Assembly (NCBI GenBank): GCA_900472925.1
Contig: UCJU01000012.1
Coordinates: 62,001-126,000 of the forward strand
Length of the DNA: 64,000 nucleotides
Source: Hyphomicrobiales bacterium
GTDB lineage: Bacteria; Pseudomonadota; Alphaproteobacteria; Rhizobiales; Rhizobiaceae
Direction: 5' to 3'
Shown: piece by piece, positions 17,313 to 27,037 of the stretch
How positions within the stretch are numbered: the first letter of the stretch is position 1
Layout: every line of letters starts with the position of its first letter
Made by a program: the position numbers and the translations under genes
Notes under the pieces: model-generated
The model's input: only the letters and a program-made list of their open reading frames with translations
Database searches by the model: none
Told to the model about the DNA's origin: nothing

Positions 17313-17930
17313 TCAGCTTTTCGAGGCAAGATGAGTGATTTCAAGAACAACAGAACTCGCTTCGACGCTGCTCTGATGTCTTAACAGATCGAAATCCCAA
17401 CGACCACGCGCTTTTTGCACTTCGGCCTCATAATCCCGGCCTTTATTGAAATAGCAACGCAGGTTCTCGTTTTTCTCCGTCCAAGGTTCGACATACTTGA
17501 ATAACAAGTCGAGTTCGGCGAGCGCCCGTGCAGAGATCGCATCACATCTGCCGATCGCGGGTGGGGCGGCTTCAATGCGGACCGGGTGCACGGTTCCCCG
17601 CGCACCGGTTTCCCTCAGTGCCGAGCGGAGGAATCCTGCTTTTTTGTTATTGCTCTCAACGAGATGAACCCACCCGTCATCCAACTCGGCCATGAAAATC
17701 GCCGTAACAATGCCTGGAAATCCACCACCACTTCCGAGATCCACCCAGATTTTAGGAACCCGAGAGAGCTGAAATATTTGGGCACTATCCGCAATATGTC
17801 GGGACCACAGGTCACCGAGCGTGGAGGGTGCCACGAGGTTGGTCGTTGCATTCCATTTTTTGAAGATATTGACAAAGTGTTCAAGACGCTCTTGTGTTTC
17901 ACGTGAAACACTCTCACCGTTTATCATCAT
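17313..17930 (-). CDS. rsmG: 16S rRNA (guanine-N7) methyltransferase RsmG (GidB)
   Basis: 205 residues. The SAM-binding motif [11 protein letters not shown] is near residues 68-78, preceded by the family segment [11 protein letters not shown]. RsmG makes m7G527 in 16S rRNA; its loss gives low-level streptomycin resistance in other bacteria. Codons 7-12 (ESVSRETQ) contain a perfect parS site in frame. It follows mnmG by 11 bp on the same strand, in the usual mnmE-mnmG-rsmG-parA-parB order. Confidence 0.96.
   Translation of the reverse strand: MMINGESVSRETQERLEHFVNIFKKWNATTNLVAPSTLGDLWSRHIADSAQIFQLSRVPKIWVDLGSGGGFPGIVTAIFMAELDDGWVHLVESNNKKAGFLRSALRETGARGTVHPVRIEAAPPAIGRCDAISARALAELDLLFKYVEPWTEKNENLRCYFNKGRDYEAEVQKARGRWDFDLLRHQSSVEASSVVLEITHLASKS
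17895..17910. other. parS: parS site B, perfect 16/16, inside the 5' end of rsmG
   Basis: TGTTTCACGTGAAACA is the exact palindromic ParB-binding consensus. Read in the rsmG frame it encodes V-S-R-E-T, so the protein's N-terminus is partly fixed by the site. It lies about 0.6 kb upstream of parA and 6.5 kb left of the presumed oriC. Confidence 0.93.
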
Positions 17931-17941
17931 ATTGGGACTCG

Positions 17942-19819
17942 TTATGGCTGTACGTGCAACTTTGGAGTTTGCGTATGAGAGCCCTTTTTGACGAGGGCAA
18001 GAATGAGTGAAATGGCCGCGGGTGTCATCCCGTCGACGCGACCGGCTTGCGCAATGTTCGCAGGCCTAGCCTTTTGGAGCTTTTGCTTCAGCTCGTTGGA
18101 CAGACCGGAAAGAATCGAGAAATCGAAGTCCTCGGGGATCACTCTGTCCTCGTCGCGTTTGATGTCAATAATGTCAGCACTTTGGCGCTGCATATACACC
18201 GCGTAGCTGGCTTCAATTTCCAGGACCTCACTCACTTTGGGAGATATGCCTTGGAATTCTGGCCATACCGATTTGAGAGTGTCGAAGGTAATATCGGGAT
18301 AGGCCAGTAGCTCATAAGCAGATCTTCTCTGCCCATCATGATTCAGCTTCAATCCATGCTTTGCAGCCTCCGTAGGAGTGACAGAACTTTCTTTCAAAAC
18401 CAACCTGCTACGTTCAAGCTCTTGAACGAATTCCACAAATCTTTGAGATCTCGCTGTGCCGATGATGCCCGCGTTTATTCCAAATGGCGTCAAACGGAGA
18501 TCGGCATTATCAACTCGCAGCGAGAGTCTATATTCCGCCCTTGATGTGAACATACGATAGGGTTCTGTTACACCTTTTGACGTCAGGTCGTCGATCATGA
18601 CACCGATATACGATTCTGTGCGGCTGAAATGGACGGGTTTGCCTCCACTAGCCAAAATTGAGGCATTCAGGCCGGCGACGAGACCCTGTGCTGCGGCTTC
18701 TTCATAGCCCGTCGTGCCATTGATTTGCCCGGCGAGGAATAATCCGGGTACCTTCTTGCATTCAAGCGAAGGTTTGAGTTCCCTTGGATCGACATAGTCG
18801 TACTCAATGGCATAGCCGGGCTGAAGGATCGTAACCTTTTCCAAGCCCGGGATTGTCTGGATGAACATCCCCTGAACATTGGCAGGCAGCGAAGTCGAGA
18901 TACCGTTGGGGTATATGGTATCGTCATCCAAGCCTTCAGGCTCAAGAAAAATCTGGTGGCCATCACGCTCGCCGAAGCGAACGATCTTATCCTCGATTGA
19001 GGGGCAGTACCGTGGGCCGACGCCCTCAATCTGTCCCGAATACATCGCCGATAAATGGATGTTGTCCTGAATGATTTTATGGCCAGCCGATGTTGTGCGC
19101 GTCACACCACAATCAATCTGCGGATTGACGATCTTCTCTGTCATAAAGGAAAACGGTACCGGGTCAGCATCGGCGCCCTGACGCTCGACGGCGTCCCAAT
19201 CGATGGTCTTGCCATCCAGTCGCGCAGGGGTTCCAGTCTTAAGACGACCCATCGCCAAGCCAGCACGCGCGAGAGTATCTGAAAGCCCGACTGAGGGCTT
19301 TTCACCAACACGCCCCGCTGGAATCTTTTCGGAACCGATATGAATGAGTCCACGCAGGAATGTACCGCTGGTCAAGACCACTGCGGCACATGGAATTCTA
19401 AAACCATCAGCCATGACAACAGCGGCGACGGCTCCATTGACCATGTCGATATCGTAGGCGTCGCCCTCTATCACTGTTAAATTGTCGATGCTGCCAATCT
19501 CAGTCTGCATCGCCTCGCGATAGAGACGGCGATCGGCCTGAGTCCTGGGTCCGCGAACAGCAGGCCCTTTTTTGCGGTTGAGCATACGAAATTGAATGCC
19601 ACCTGCATCAGCGACCCTGCCCATCAGTCCATCAAGCGCATCAATTTCACGAACCAGATGGCCTTTTCCAAGACCTCCAATAGCAGGATTGCAGGACATG
19701 ACACCAATGGTCTCTTTGTTGTGCGTCAGCAAAGCCGTTTTTGCGCCATGGCGCGCGGCAGCCGCCGCTGCTTCGCTTCCAGCGTGACCACCACCTATTA
19801 CAACGACATCATATGTCAT
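17942..19819 (-). CDS. mnmG: tRNA uridine-5-carboxymethylaminomethyl modification enzyme MnmG (GidA)
   Basis: 625 residues, normal length. The N-terminal FAD motif is [14 protein letters not shown] (about 5-18), then the conserved [23 protein letters not shown]. The middle part has the NAD-binding region and [16 protein letters not shown], and the helical C-terminal domain binds tRNA and MnmE. MnmG works with MnmE to add cmnm5 to U34 of certain tRNAs. Here its partner mnmE lies directly upstream, 55 bp away, with a near-perfect parS in the gap. Confidence 0.97.
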   Translation of the reverse strand: MTYDVVVIGGGHAGSEAAAAAARHGAKTALLTHNKETIGVMSCNPAIGGLGKGHLVREIDALDGLMGRVADAGGIQFRMLNRKKGPAVRGPRTQADRRLYREAMQTEIGSIDNLTVIEGDAYDIDMVNGAVAAVVMADGFRIPCAAVVLTSGTFLRGLIHIGSEKIPAGRVGEKPSVGLSDTLARAGLAMGRLKTGTPARLDGKTIDWDAVERQGADADPVPFSFMTEKIVNPQIDCGVTRTTSAGHKIIQDNIHLSAMYSGQIEGVGPRYCPSIEDKIVRFGERDGHQIFLEPEGLDDDTIYPNGISTSLPANVQGMFIQTIPGLEKVTILQPGYAIEYDYVDPRELKPSLECKKVPGLFLAGQINGTTGYEEAAAQGLVAGLNASILASGGKPVHFSRTESYIGVMIDDLTSKGVTEPYRMFTSRAEYRLSLRVDNADLRLTPFGINAGIIGTARSQRFVEFVQELERSRLVLKESSVTPTEAAKHGLKLNHDGQRRSAYELLAYPDITFDTLKSVWPEFQGISPKVSEVLEIEASYAVYMQRQSADIIDIKRDEDRVIPEDFDFSILSGLSNELKQKLQKARPANIAQAGRVDGMTPAAISLILALVKKGSHTQTPKLHVQP

Positions 19820-19861
19820 TATAAATCTCTTTGCTGTTGACGCACCTTATCAGAGTGCGAG

Positions 19862-19877
19862 TGTTTCACGTGAATCA
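19862..19877. other. parS: parS-like site C (15/16), between mnmE and mnmG
   Basis: TGTTTCACGTGAATCA has one mismatch to consensus, at position 14. It overlaps the last codon of mnmE: the TCA at 19875-19877 is the mnmE stop read from the minus strand, and that requirement explains the mismatch. It is 4.5 kb left of the presumed oriC. Confidence 0.82.
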
Positions 19878-21200
19878 TTTACCGATACAAAACTCGGAAA
19901 ATATGACGCCGAGTAGCTCTTCAACATCGACACGCCCGGTGATCCGGCCAAGAGAGGTTGCGGCTAGCCGAAGATACTCCGACCGGATCGCCAAATCCAT
20001 GCCTTCAGATTTCAGCGCATCCCTAACATAGTTTAACGTCTCTTCAAGGCGTTTCTTGTGTCTTGCTCTGCCCGGCACGAGCGTCAGTGACGACCCAACC
20101 AGCCGCTCGAGCTCGCTAGCAATATGCTGACGCAAACGGTCCAGTCCAAATCCAGTCTTAACAGAAATAGAGAGGGCATCTTCGGAATCACCAGCGAAAT
20201 GCGCGAGATCAGCCTTTGTCCTCACTCCCGTGAAAGGCAATTCGTCCAGTTCGCGTAGTTGTTGCGGGTCCGAATCGATATCCGAAAGCAACAGAACAAG
20301 GTCAGCCCGCCCTGCGGTTTGCTTTGTCCGCCTCACGCCTTCGAGTTCCACAACATCAGTTGTTTCTCGCAGACCCGCCGTGTCAAACACCGTGACTAGG
20401 TAACCGTTGATATTGAGATCGACGCTCAAGACGTCGCGCGTCGTGCCAGCGATATCGGTCACAATAGCGACATCTCGACCGCTGAGAGCGTTGAGGAGGC
20501 TGGACTTTCCGACATTCGGTGCGCCGACCAAAGCGACCTTGAAGCCATCGCGGACGATTTCCGAGGATGACCGCGCCCGGAGGTGAGCTGTCAGCTCTTC
20601 ATGAAGAACGGAGACATCATGCCAGACCTGCTCGGCGACCGAATCGGGAACATCTTCCTCATCAGAAAAATCCAGCTCCGCCTCGATCAAAGCGCGAGAC
20701 CGCGTCAGTCGCTTTGCCCAGCCATCATAAAGTTCGGACAGGCGCCCGCTGGTCTGCTCGACTGCAAGACGTCGCTGCATCTCTGTCTCGGCCTTCAGGA
20801 GATCAGCAAGGCCTTCGATCTCCAGCAGATCCATTTTGCCGTTGTCATAAGCACGTTTCGAAAATTCACCGGCTTCCGCAGGGCGCATGCCTGAAATGGA
20901 ATCAAGCTCAGCGAAAACAGCTTCCGCAACCGCCCGGCTGCCATGAATGTGGATCTCTACGCAATCTTCACCCGTAAACGAGTGCGGAGCAGGAAACTGC
21001 AGAACAAGCGCCTGATCCAATTCCTCTTTGTTTCGGTTACGAATCGTTTTTAACGCAGCTCTGCGCGGTTGCGGCAGATCGCCGGCAATGACTAAGCTCA
21101 ACGCCTCCAGCGCCTTGGTGCCGCTCAATCGCAGGACGGCGACACCAGCCGGTAGCGAGCCGCTAGATAAAGCATAGATCGTATCGTTGGACTGAGACAT
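19875..21200 (-). CDS. mnmE: tRNA modification GTPase MnmE (TrmE)
   Basis: 441 residues. The N-terminal tetrahydrofolate-binding domain (about 1-120) has the start DTIYALSSGSLPAGVAVLRLSG. The helical domain is interrupted by a G domain with P-loop GAPNVGKSS, DIAGTTRD and the switch DTAGLRET. The C-terminus ends in the catalytic CIGK motif. With MnmG it modifies U34 of tRNA. An intrinsic terminator of rho lies just upstream, so mnmE probably has its own promoter or relies on read-through. Confidence 0.97.
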   Translation of the reverse strand: MSQSNDTIYALSSGSLPAGVAVLRLSGTKALEALSLVIAGDLPQPRRAALKTIRNRNKEELDQALVLQFPAPHSFTGEDCVEIHIHGSRAVAEAVFAELDSISGMRPAEAGEFSKRAYDNGKMDLLEIEGLADLLKAETEMQRRLAVEQTSGRLSELYDGWAKRLTRSRALIEAELDFSDEEDVPDSVAEQVWHDVSVLHEELTAHLRARSSSEIVRDGFKVALVGAPNVGKSSLLNALSGRDVAIVTDIAGTTRDVLSVDLNINGYLVTVFDTAGLRETTDVVELEGVRRTKQTAGRADLVLLLSDIDSDPQQLRELDELPFTGVRTKADLAHFAGDSEDALSISVKTGFGLDRLRQHIASELERLVGSSLTLVPGRARHKKRLEETLNYVRDALKSEGMDLAIRSEYLRLAATSLGRITGRVDVEELLGVIFSEFCIGK

Positions 21201-21216
21201 GGACCGTCATCTCACT

Positions 21217-21252
21217 AAAACAATTGGCCGCATCCGAATGACGGACGCGGCC
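21217..21252 (-). terminator. Intrinsic terminator after rho
   Basis: Read on the minus strand, an 11-bp stem (21252-21242 with 21236-21226, one G-T wobble) has a 5-nt loop and is followed by AATTGTTTT. It begins 31 bp after the rho stop codon. That the rho gene itself ends at a Rho-independent signal is sensible for its own control. Confidence 0.72.
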
Positions 21253-21282
21253 TAAGGTCGGTTAGCATGATTGCTTGAAAGA

Positions 21283-22548
21283 TCAGGTGTTCATGGAATC
21301 GAAGAAATCACCATTTGTCTTCGTCTGCTTAAGCTTGTCGATAAGGAACTCGATCGCATCCGTTGTACCCATCGGCGCCAGAATGCGGCGGAGCACGAAG
21401 ATTTTCTGAAGATCCTGGCGTGGCACCAGCAGGTCTTCCTTACGCGTGCCGGACTTCAGAATATCCATCGACGGGAAGATGCGCTTATCGGCAACCTTAC
21501 GATCAAGAACAATTTCAGAGTTACCGGTACCCTTGAATTCCTCGAAGATCACTTCGTCCATACGGCTGCCGGTATCGATCAGCGCGGTCGCGATAATCGT
21601 CAACGAACCGCCTTCTTCAATGTTACGGGCAGCACCGAAGAAGCGCTTAGGGCGCTGCAAGGCGTTGGCATCAACACCACCTGTCAGAACCTTACCCGAA
21701 GATGGGACAACCGTGTTGTAGGCACGACCAAGGCGCGTGATCGAATCGAGCAGAATAACAACGTCACGGCCATGTTCGACAAGACGCTTGGCTTTTTCGA
21801 TAACCATTTCAGCGACCTGGACGTGACGAACAGCGGGTTCATCGAAGGTCGAGGAAACGACTTCGCCCTTCACGGAGCGCTGCATATCGGTGACTTCTTC
21901 CGGTCGTTCATCGATCAGGAGAACGATCAGGTAGCACTCCGGATGATTGGCGGTGATCGAGTGCGCAATGTTCTGCAACAGAACGGTTTTACCGGTACGC
22001 GGCGGCGCAACGATAAGGCCGCGCTGACCTTTACCAAGTGGTGCAACTAGATCCATGACGCGAGCGGAAAGATCCTTGGATGTCGGAACTTCCAGCTCGA
22101 GCTTGAAGCGCTCATTCGGATAGAGAGGCGTCAGATTGTCGAAATGCACCTTGTGACGGATTTTTTCCGGATCATCGAAATTGATCGTGTTGACCTTGAG
22201 CAGCGCGAAGTAGCGCTCACCCTCTTTCGGTCCACGGATCGGTCCCTCAACCGTATCGCCTGTTTTCAAAGAGAAACGGCGGATTTGCGAAGGGGAGATG
22301 TAGATATCGTCAGGGCCTGGCAAATAATTCGCATTGGCCGAACGCAGGAAGCCAAATCCATCCTGGAGAACTTCGACGACGCCTTCGCCGATGATCTCGA
22401 TGTCCTGACTTGCGAGAACCTTGAGGATGGCAAACATGAGCTCCTGCTTGCGCATCGTGCTCGCATTTTCGACTTCCAGAGATTCCGCAAATGTCAGCAA
22501 ATCGGTAGGGGATTTGCTTTTAAGTTCCTGAAGCTTCATTTCAGCCAT
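21283..22548 (-). CDS. rho: Transcription termination factor Rho
   Basis: 421 residues, the usual length. The N-terminal helical region starts [15 protein letters not shown]. The primary RNA-binding cold-shock-like fold carries [22 protein letters not shown] (split here by its conserved RNP positions). The ATPase has Walker A APPRTGKT near residue 180, Walker [17 protein letters not shown] and the secondary RNA Q/R loops. Rho is a hexameric helicase that ends untranslated transcripts. It is a single gene, 187 bp after hemJ, in the conserved hemE-hemJ-rho-mnmE order. Confidence 0.97.
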   Translation of the reverse strand: MAEMKLQELKSKSPTDLLTFAESLEVENASTMRKQELMFAILKVLASQDIEIIGEGVVEVLQDGFGFLRSANANYLPGPDDIYISPSQIRRFSLKTGDTVEGPIRGPKEGERYFALLKVNTINFDDPEKIRHKVHFDNLTPLYPNERFKLELEVPTSKDLSARVMDLVAPLGKGQRGLIVAPPRTGKTVLLQNIAHSITANHPECYLIVLLIDERPEEVTDMQRSVKGEVVSSTFDEPAVRHVQVAEMVIEKAKRLVEHGRDVVILLDSITRLGRAYNTVVPSSGKVLTGGVDANALQRPKRFFGAARNIEEGGSLTIIATALIDTGSRMDEVIFEEFKGTGNSEIVLDRKVADKRIFPSMDILKSGTRKEDLLVPRQDLQKIFVLRRILAPMGTTDAIEFLIDKLKQTKTNGDFFDSMNT

Positions 22549-22735
22549 GAAGAGAAAGACCGTCTTTAAAATATGTGTGTGGGGAAAGGCTTGATCGCGA
22601 ATCAGGTACTGGGGGCGTCCCGCAGACGGCTGAGTAATTCACATGCCATTGAGATGGGTTACGGGAAAATAGCGATTCAACCGTAAAGCTGCAAGAGGAA
22701 AGCACCAATTCCGAGAAAATTATCGTGAACGCCTC

Positions 22736-23296
22736 TCAAGCGAAGGGTTTCACAACCACAAGTATGACTATGGCAATCATCAGAACCGTCGGAACCTCGT
22801 TCATCAACCGCCAGTGACGGGCAGTGTGTGTATTTTCATCGCGGGCAAAGCGTCTGACGCTGCGGCTGAAATAAATGTGGGCAGCCGTCATGAGCACCAC
22901 GAGACCAATTTTTGCATGCAGCCACCCGCCGGAAAATCCATAAACAGACCAGGCGAGGTAGAGGCCAAGAACCCAGGAAATCATCATGGCCGGGTTCATA
23001 ATCACCTTCAAAAGCCGCTGTTCCATGACTTTGAAGGTTTCAGAGGACTCCGATCCAGGCGCCGCATCCGTGTGGTAGATGAACAGCCGTGGCAGATAAA
23101 ACAGGCCAGCCATCCAGGAAATCACAGCGATGATGTGCAACGCCTTGATCCAGAGATAGGCGTCGGCCGGATCCACGTGCAGAACGACAGCCATCAGCGC
23201 CACGAAGCCAACCAATGCCATACCGGCCCTCAGCCGCGTCTTGCGACCAGCCTTTGCCGAGGTCTGTTGATTGCCCGCTTGCTCGTTCTGGCTCAT
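22736..23296 (-). CDS. hemJ: Protoporphyrinogen IX oxidase HemJ
   Basis: 186 residues, an integral membrane protein of the HemJ (UPF0093) family with about four or five transmembrane helices. The conserved segment is [28 protein letters not shown], whose key residues are the His of ALHI and the [11 protein letters not shown] run, then [15 protein letters not shown] and a late [11 protein letters not shown]. It oxidises protoporphyrinogen IX to protoporphyrin IX in bacteria that lack HemG and HemY. The N-terminal 25 residues are polar. Its ATG overlaps the hemE stop (ATGA), coupling two steps of heme synthesis. Confidence 0.93.
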   Translation of the reverse strand: MSQNEQAGNQQTSAKAGRKTRLRAGMALVGFVALMAVVLHVDPADAYLWIKALHIIAVISWMAGLFYLPRLFIYHTDAAPGSESSETFKVMEQRLLKVIMNPAMMISWVLGLYLAWSVYGFSGGWLHAKIGLVVLMTAAHIYFSRSVRRFARDENTHTARHWRLMNEVPTVLMIAIVILVVVKPFA

Positions 23297-24327
23297 TTCG
23301 TCACCCCGTGAGAACGAACCCTCGCGACGAGCCCTGCGACGTTCTCGGGGTCTGCCTGGGGGGTGATACCGTGGCCGAGATTGAAGATCAGCGGTCCACC
23401 GCCGAGACTGTCAAGGATAACATCGATCCCGTCTTCGAGCGCCTTGCCGCCAGCAATCATCAGCATGGGGTCGAGGTTGCCCTGCACAGGGCCGTCTTTC
23501 TGCAGATCACGGGCGAAGGACAAAGGTACAGCCCAGTCGAGGCCGATCGCATCGGCTTTGGTTTTTTGGCGATAGTCCTTCAACAGAATGCCAGCACCTT
23601 TTGCAAAGGCGATGATCTTGGCATCCGGTTTACGGGCACGCACCGACTGGATGATCCTCGCGACCGGTTTGACGGCGTAATCCTCAAACTCCTTCTCACC
23701 CAGCACACCTGCCCAGGAATCGAAGATTTGAACAGCATCCGCGCCAGCATCGAGCTGTGCTACCAGATAATCGGCTGAGACCTCAGCCAGAAATGCGAGA
23801 AGCTTCTCCATGGCTTCAGGATGCTGGTAGCCGAAGAGGCGGGCAGGGGCCTGATCAGGCGTGCCGTGACCAGCAATCATATAGGTGGCCACTGTCCAGG
23901 GCGCGCCACAAAAGCCGAGAAGCGTGGTTTTCGACGGCAAATCATTCCGAAGCTTTTGAACCGCTTCGAATACCGGTTGGAGATGCGGCAGGATGTTGTC
24001 GGGCTTCAAAGCCAAAATACCGGCGGGGTCAATCGGGTCCATGGCGGGACCCTTACCCTCGGTGAACGTCACATTGCGTTTCAGGGCATCCGGGATCACC
24101 AGAATGTCCGAAAACAAAATCGCGGCATCCAGATCGAACCGCCGAATAGGCTGAAGCGTGACTTCAGTTGCGAGCTCTGGATTATAACACAAGTCCAGGA
24201 AACTTCCTGCGACTTTGCGCGTTTCTCGATATTCGGGAAGGTAGCGACCTGCCTGCCTCATAAGCCAGATCGGAGGAGGGCTGAGTGCCTCTCCATTCAA
24301 AACCTTCAAAACGCTACGTTCAGACAT
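23293..24327 (-). CDS. hemE: Uroporphyrinogen decarboxylase
   Basis: 344 residues, normal length. The substrate-binding signature [17 protein letters not shown] lies near residues 18-34, the conserved [13 protein letters not shown] at about 70-82, and the second signature GFCGAPWT at about 140. HemE makes coproporphyrinogen III in heme synthesis. It reads leftward away from the presumed oriC, so its promoter lies inside the origin region. In Caulobacter hemE also borders the chromosomal origin. Confidence 0.97.
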   Translation of the reverse strand: MSERSVLKVLNGEALSPPPIWLMRQAGRYLPEYRETRKVAGSFLDLCYNPELATEVTLQPIRRFDLDAAILFSDILVIPDALKRNVTFTEGKGPAMDPIDPAGILALKPDNILPHLQPVFEAVQKLRNDLPSKTTLLGFCGAPWTVATYMIAGHGTPDQAPARLFGYQHPEAMEKLLAFLAEVSADYLVAQLDAGADAVQIFDSWAGVLGEKEFEDYAVKPVARIIQSVRARKPDAKIIAFAKGAGILLKDYRQKTKADAIGLDWAVPLSFARDLQKDGPVQGNLDPMLMIAGGKALEDGIDVILDSLGGGPLIFNLGHGITPQADPENVAGLVARVRSHGVTK

Positions 24328-24400
24328 CGGCTCATCTTTTCTAAAAATAAAATAAAAGAGATTCTTAAGATTTTCTATTTCTTAGAGTCTGTGAGTAGCA

Positions 24401-24413
24401 AGGATTAAATCCT
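24401..24413. repeat. 13-bp palindrome in oriC region
   Basis: AGGATTAAATCCT is a perfect palindrome around a central A, at the inner edge of the AT-rich tract. It could be part of the hemE promoter or a site for an origin-binding protein; no assignment is possible from sequence alone. Confidence 0.4.
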
Positions 24414-24500
24414 ATCCGGCTGATATGCCGCATAGGGCGAAACCTCCAAATCCCCATGATATCAGCTGCATCAAGTCCAAAGGATATCGCGGATAAGATG

Positions 24501-24543
24501 AAATATCCGATAGAAAACAGAGAGTTGTGATGTTCGGATATTT
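24501..24543. repeat. 10-bp inverted repeat of a GGATA-type motif in oriC region
   Basis: AAATATCCGA (24501-24510) and TCGGATATTT (24534-24543) are perfect inverted copies with centres 33 bp apart, about three helical turns. Related GGATA words occur at 24482 (GGATATC) and 24491 (GGATAAG). The second copy ends 8 bp before the perfect DnaA box. Such iterons suggest weak DnaA or other origin-factor sites. Confidence 0.5.
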
Positions 24544-24551
24544 GTTTTGCA

Positions 24552-24560
24552 TGTGGATAA
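24552..24560. other. Perfect DnaA box
   Basis: TGTGGATAA, the exact reverse complement of the TTATCCACA consensus, between the inverted repeat and the ppsR side of the presumed origin. Confidence 0.75.
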
Positions 24561-24732
24561 GAGCCTAAGGATTTTTAACGGCCTGTGATTGTCCTCACAA
24601 TTCACAAGCGGGGCTTTGCTTGCTACACGAAAAGCCGATTGGGGATAAAGAGACGGTTTTGCGCCTTGCGAACCATTACGCCGGGCAAAGCCTCATCTTG
24701 TTCACCGTTATCAACAGGGAGACGAAAACAGC

Positions 24733-25554
24733 GTGGAGAACCAGAAAAGCTTCTTCCATCTTCATCTGATTTCTGACTCCACGGGTGAGACTCTGATGTC
24801 GGCGGGCAGGGCGGTGTCTGCGCAGTTCCATGCGGCCATGCCTCTGGAACATGTGTATCCCATGATCAGAAACCAGAAGCAGCTTCAGCAGGTGGTCGAC
24901 AGTATCGATAAAGAACCTGGCATCGTGCTCTATACGATCGTCGACGAGAAGCTGGCGGAATTTCTCGATCTGCGATGCCATGCCATCGGCGTGCCCTGCG
25001 TCAATGTTCTGGAACCGGTCATCGGCATTTTCCAGACCTATCTTGGGACGGCATCAAGACGACGGGTCGGAGCCCAGCATGCGCTCAACGCAGATTATTT
25101 TGCACGCATCGAGGCGCTTGATTTCGCGATGGATCATGATGACGGGCAGATGCCTGAAAATTATGACGAGGCTGACGTCGTTCTAATCGGTATCAGTCGA
25201 ACGTCCAAGACACCGACAAGTATCTATCTCGCCAATCGGGGTATCAAAACTGCCAACATTCCAGTCGTGCCAGGCGTTCCTCTGCCGCCAAGTCTCTATA
25301 AGGCAACCAAGCCGCTGATCGTCGGGCTTGTTGCGACATCGGATCGCATTTCTCAGGTCCGGGAACACCGAGAGTTGGGGACGACAAGCGGCTTTGATCG
25401 CGGGCAATATATCGACCGTGCTACAATTATGGAGGAGCTGAAATATGCTCGTGCACTGTGCGCCCGCAACAATTGGACTTTGATCGATGTGACACGGCGC
25501 TCCATTGAAGAGACGGCGGCTGCTATTCTTGCCCTTCGTCAACGGACACGTTAA
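24733..25554 (+). CDS. ppsR: Pyruvate, phosphate dikinase regulatory-type kinase/pyrophosphorylase (DUF299)
   Basis: 273 residues from a GTG at 24733, 11 nt after GGGAG. The family start [14 protein letters not shown] is intact, and the nucleotide-binding loop [18 protein letters not shown] lies near residues 150-167. The C-terminus has [16 protein letters not shown]. The family phosphorylates and dephosphorylates a threonine of PEP synthase or pyruvate phosphate dikinase, using ADP as phosphoryl donor. It thereby links to PEP metabolism, and pckA lies at the other end of the window. It is the first rightward gene beyond oriC, as RP001-type genes are in Caulobacter. Confidence 0.93.
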   Translation: MENQKSFFHLHLISDSTGETLMSAGRAVSAQFHAAMPLEHVYPMIRNQKQLQQVVDSIDKEPGIVLYTIVDEKLAEFLDLRCHAIGVPCVNVLEPVIGIFQTYLGTASRRRVGAQHALNADYFARIEALDFAMDHDDGQMPENYDEADVVLIGISRTSKTPTSIYLANRGIKTANIPVVPGVPLPPSLYKATKPLIVGLVATSDRISQVREHRELGTTSGFDRGQYIDRATIMEELKYARALCARNNWTLIDVTRRSIEETAAAILALRQRTR

Positions 25555-25587
25555 TCCCTTCGCCAAACCGTTCGGAGACCGTGGTTG

Positions 25588-26187
25588 ATGAAAACAGACC
25601 TTATTCTCGCCTCTTCCAGTGCGTCACGCCAGACACTGATGCGCAATGCCGGCTTGCGCTTTTCCGCTCAGCCAGCCGATATCGATGAGCGTGCCGTCGA
25701 TGCAGAGCTTGAAAGGCAAGGCGCGACACCGGACAGAATTGCAGTGGAGCTTGCGAGGGCAAAAGCCATCGCGGTCAGCGTGTTGAACCCGCAAGCAATT
25801 GTTCTGGGGTGTGACCAGACGATGTCACTCGGTACAAGAATTTATCACAAGTCAAAGGATATGACGGAGGCACATGCCAACTTGATGTCGCTATCGGGTA
25901 AAACGCATCGTCTCAATTGCGGGGCTGCTTTGGCTTTAAACGGCGAAATCATCTGGGACATCGTCACTATTGCAGACATGACGGTGCGGGAATTGAATGA
26001 CGCTTTTGTAGCTCGCCATCTCGGACGGGTGGGACCGGACGTGCTTTCGAGTGTTGGCGCCTATCAGTTGGAGGGCGAAGGAATTCAGCTGTTTACTGCG
26101 ATCAACGGCGACTATTTCACCATTCTTGGGCTGCCCTTGTTGCCTCTCTTAACAAAACTTCGCGAACTGGACATGATCGATGGCTGA
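25588..26187 (+). CDS. maf: Maf-family nucleotide pyrophosphatase
   Basis: 199 residues. The Maf start [18 protein letters not shown] is present, with the catalytic region VLGCDQTM near residue 75 and the late motif [16 protein letters not shown]. Maf proteins hydrolyse non-canonical or modified nucleoside triphosphates such as m7GTP, dTTP or UTP; the subtype is not certain. The ATG at 25588 is preferred over an adjacent TTG. Its stop codon lies inside a parS-like site and it overlaps aroE by 8 bp. Confidence 0.92.
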   Translation: MKTDLILASSSASRQTLMRNAGLRFSAQPADIDERAVDAELERQGATPDRIAVELARAKAIAVSVLNPQAIVLGCDQTMSLGTRIYHKSKDMTEAHANLMSLSGKTHRLNCGAALALNGEIIWDIVTIADMTVRELNDAFVARHLGRVGPDVLSSVGAYQLEGEGIQLFTAINGDYFTILGLPLLPLLTKLRELDMIDG

Positions 26188-27037
26188 TTCACGTGAAACA
26201 TTAACCATGAAAGCCTTCGTCACCGGCTATCCGATAAAGCACTCCCGTTCTCCCCTGATTCATGGGCATTGGCTGAAAACATTCGGCATCAATGGCTCCT
26301 ACCAGGCAGTTGAAGTTTCACCCGAGACATTCGGTAACTTCATAGCAGAACTGAAAGCGGGCAATGGTTTTGTCGGTGGCAACGTCACGATACCTCATAA
26401 GGAATCCGCCTATCGATTGGCAGATCGGCCGGATGAGATCGCGCAGGAATTAGGAGCCGTGAACACCCTCTGGCTAGAGGACGGCCTGTTACATGCATCG
26501 AACACGGATGGCTATGGTTTCACATCCAATCTGGATGCGTTGCATCCTGGATGGGACAAGACAAGCCGCGCGGTGGTATTGGGTGCCGGCGGTGCGAGCA
26601 GGGCTGTTATTCAGGCGCTACGCAATCGTGGAATTTCCGAAATTCATGTTGTGAACCGAACGGTTGCGCGCGCGCAAGAATTGCGAGATCGGTTCGGGAT
26701 TAATGTCTTTGCACATTCGATGCAGGCAATGGACGAAGTGACCAAGGATGCCGGTCTTTTCGTCAACACCACATCTCTAGGCATGGACGGTGGCGACGTA
26801 CCGGATATCGGTTTTTCAAACCTGCGCAGTGATGCTGTCGTCACCGACATTGTCTATGTTCCGCTGAAGACACCCATTTTAAAAATGGCCGAGCGTCAGG
26901 GCTATACTGTCGTGGATGGCCTTGGCATGCTTCTTCACCAGGCAAAACCCGGCTTTGAAAAATGGTTCGGTCAAAGACCGCAGGTGCATAATACGCTGAG
27001 ATCCTTGGTTATCGCGGATATGGATAGGCACGGATGA
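26180..27037 (+). CDS. aroE: Shikimate dehydrogenase
   Basis: 285 residues. The shikimate-binding motif [10 protein letters not shown] is at about 19-28, the catalytic Lys is in NVTIPHKES, and the NADP site is GAGGASRAV. AroE reduces 3-dehydroshikimate in aromatic amino acid synthesis. Two starts are possible: the ATG at 26180, overlapping maf, or one at 26207. The first is chosen because rhizobial AroE proteins keep the peptide DSRET just before the fold, and here that peptide is encoded by a parS-like site. aroE overlaps coaE by 4 bp. Confidence 0.95.
   Translation: MADSRETLTMKAFVTGYPIKHSRSPLIHGHWLKTFGINGSYQAVEVSPETFGNFIAELKAGNGFVGGNVTIPHKESAYRLADRPDEIAQELGAVNTLWLEDGLLHASNTDGYGFTSNLDALHPGWDKTSRAVVLGAGGASRAVIQALRNRGISEIHVVNRTVARAQELRDRFGINVFAHSMQAMDEVTKDAGLFVNTTSLGMDGGDVPDIGFSNLRSDAVVTDIVYVPLKTPILKMAERQGYTVVDGLGMLLHQAKPGFEKWFGQRPQVHNTLRSLVIADMDRHG
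26185..26200. other. parS: parS-like site D (15/16), in the 5' end of aroE
   Basis: TGATTCACGTGAAACA differs from consensus only at position 3. That base makes the maf stop codon TGA (26185-26187). In the aroE frame the site encodes D-S-R-E-T. It is 1.6 kb right of the presumed oriC, the nearest of the six. Confidence 0.82.

Larger units (their letters stand above)
24328..24732. other. oriC: Presumed chromosomal replication origin (oriC) between hemE and ppsR
   Basis: The only gene gap over 400 bp in the window, with divergent genes on either side. It holds a perfect DnaA box (24552-24560) and three weaker ones: TGGGGATAA (24640-24648), TTATCAACA (24708-24716) and CGCGGATAA (24488-24496). 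There is an AT-rich tract at about 24338-24383 that could unwind, two GANTC sites (24360-24364 and 24385-24389) of the kind methylated by CcrM, and inverted repeats. The hemE / gap / DUF299 order is the known place of Cori in Caulobacter and of the origin in related Rhizobiales. I see no clean TTAA-N7-TTAA CtrA site. The origin call rests on synteny plus these motifs. Confidence 0.8.
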
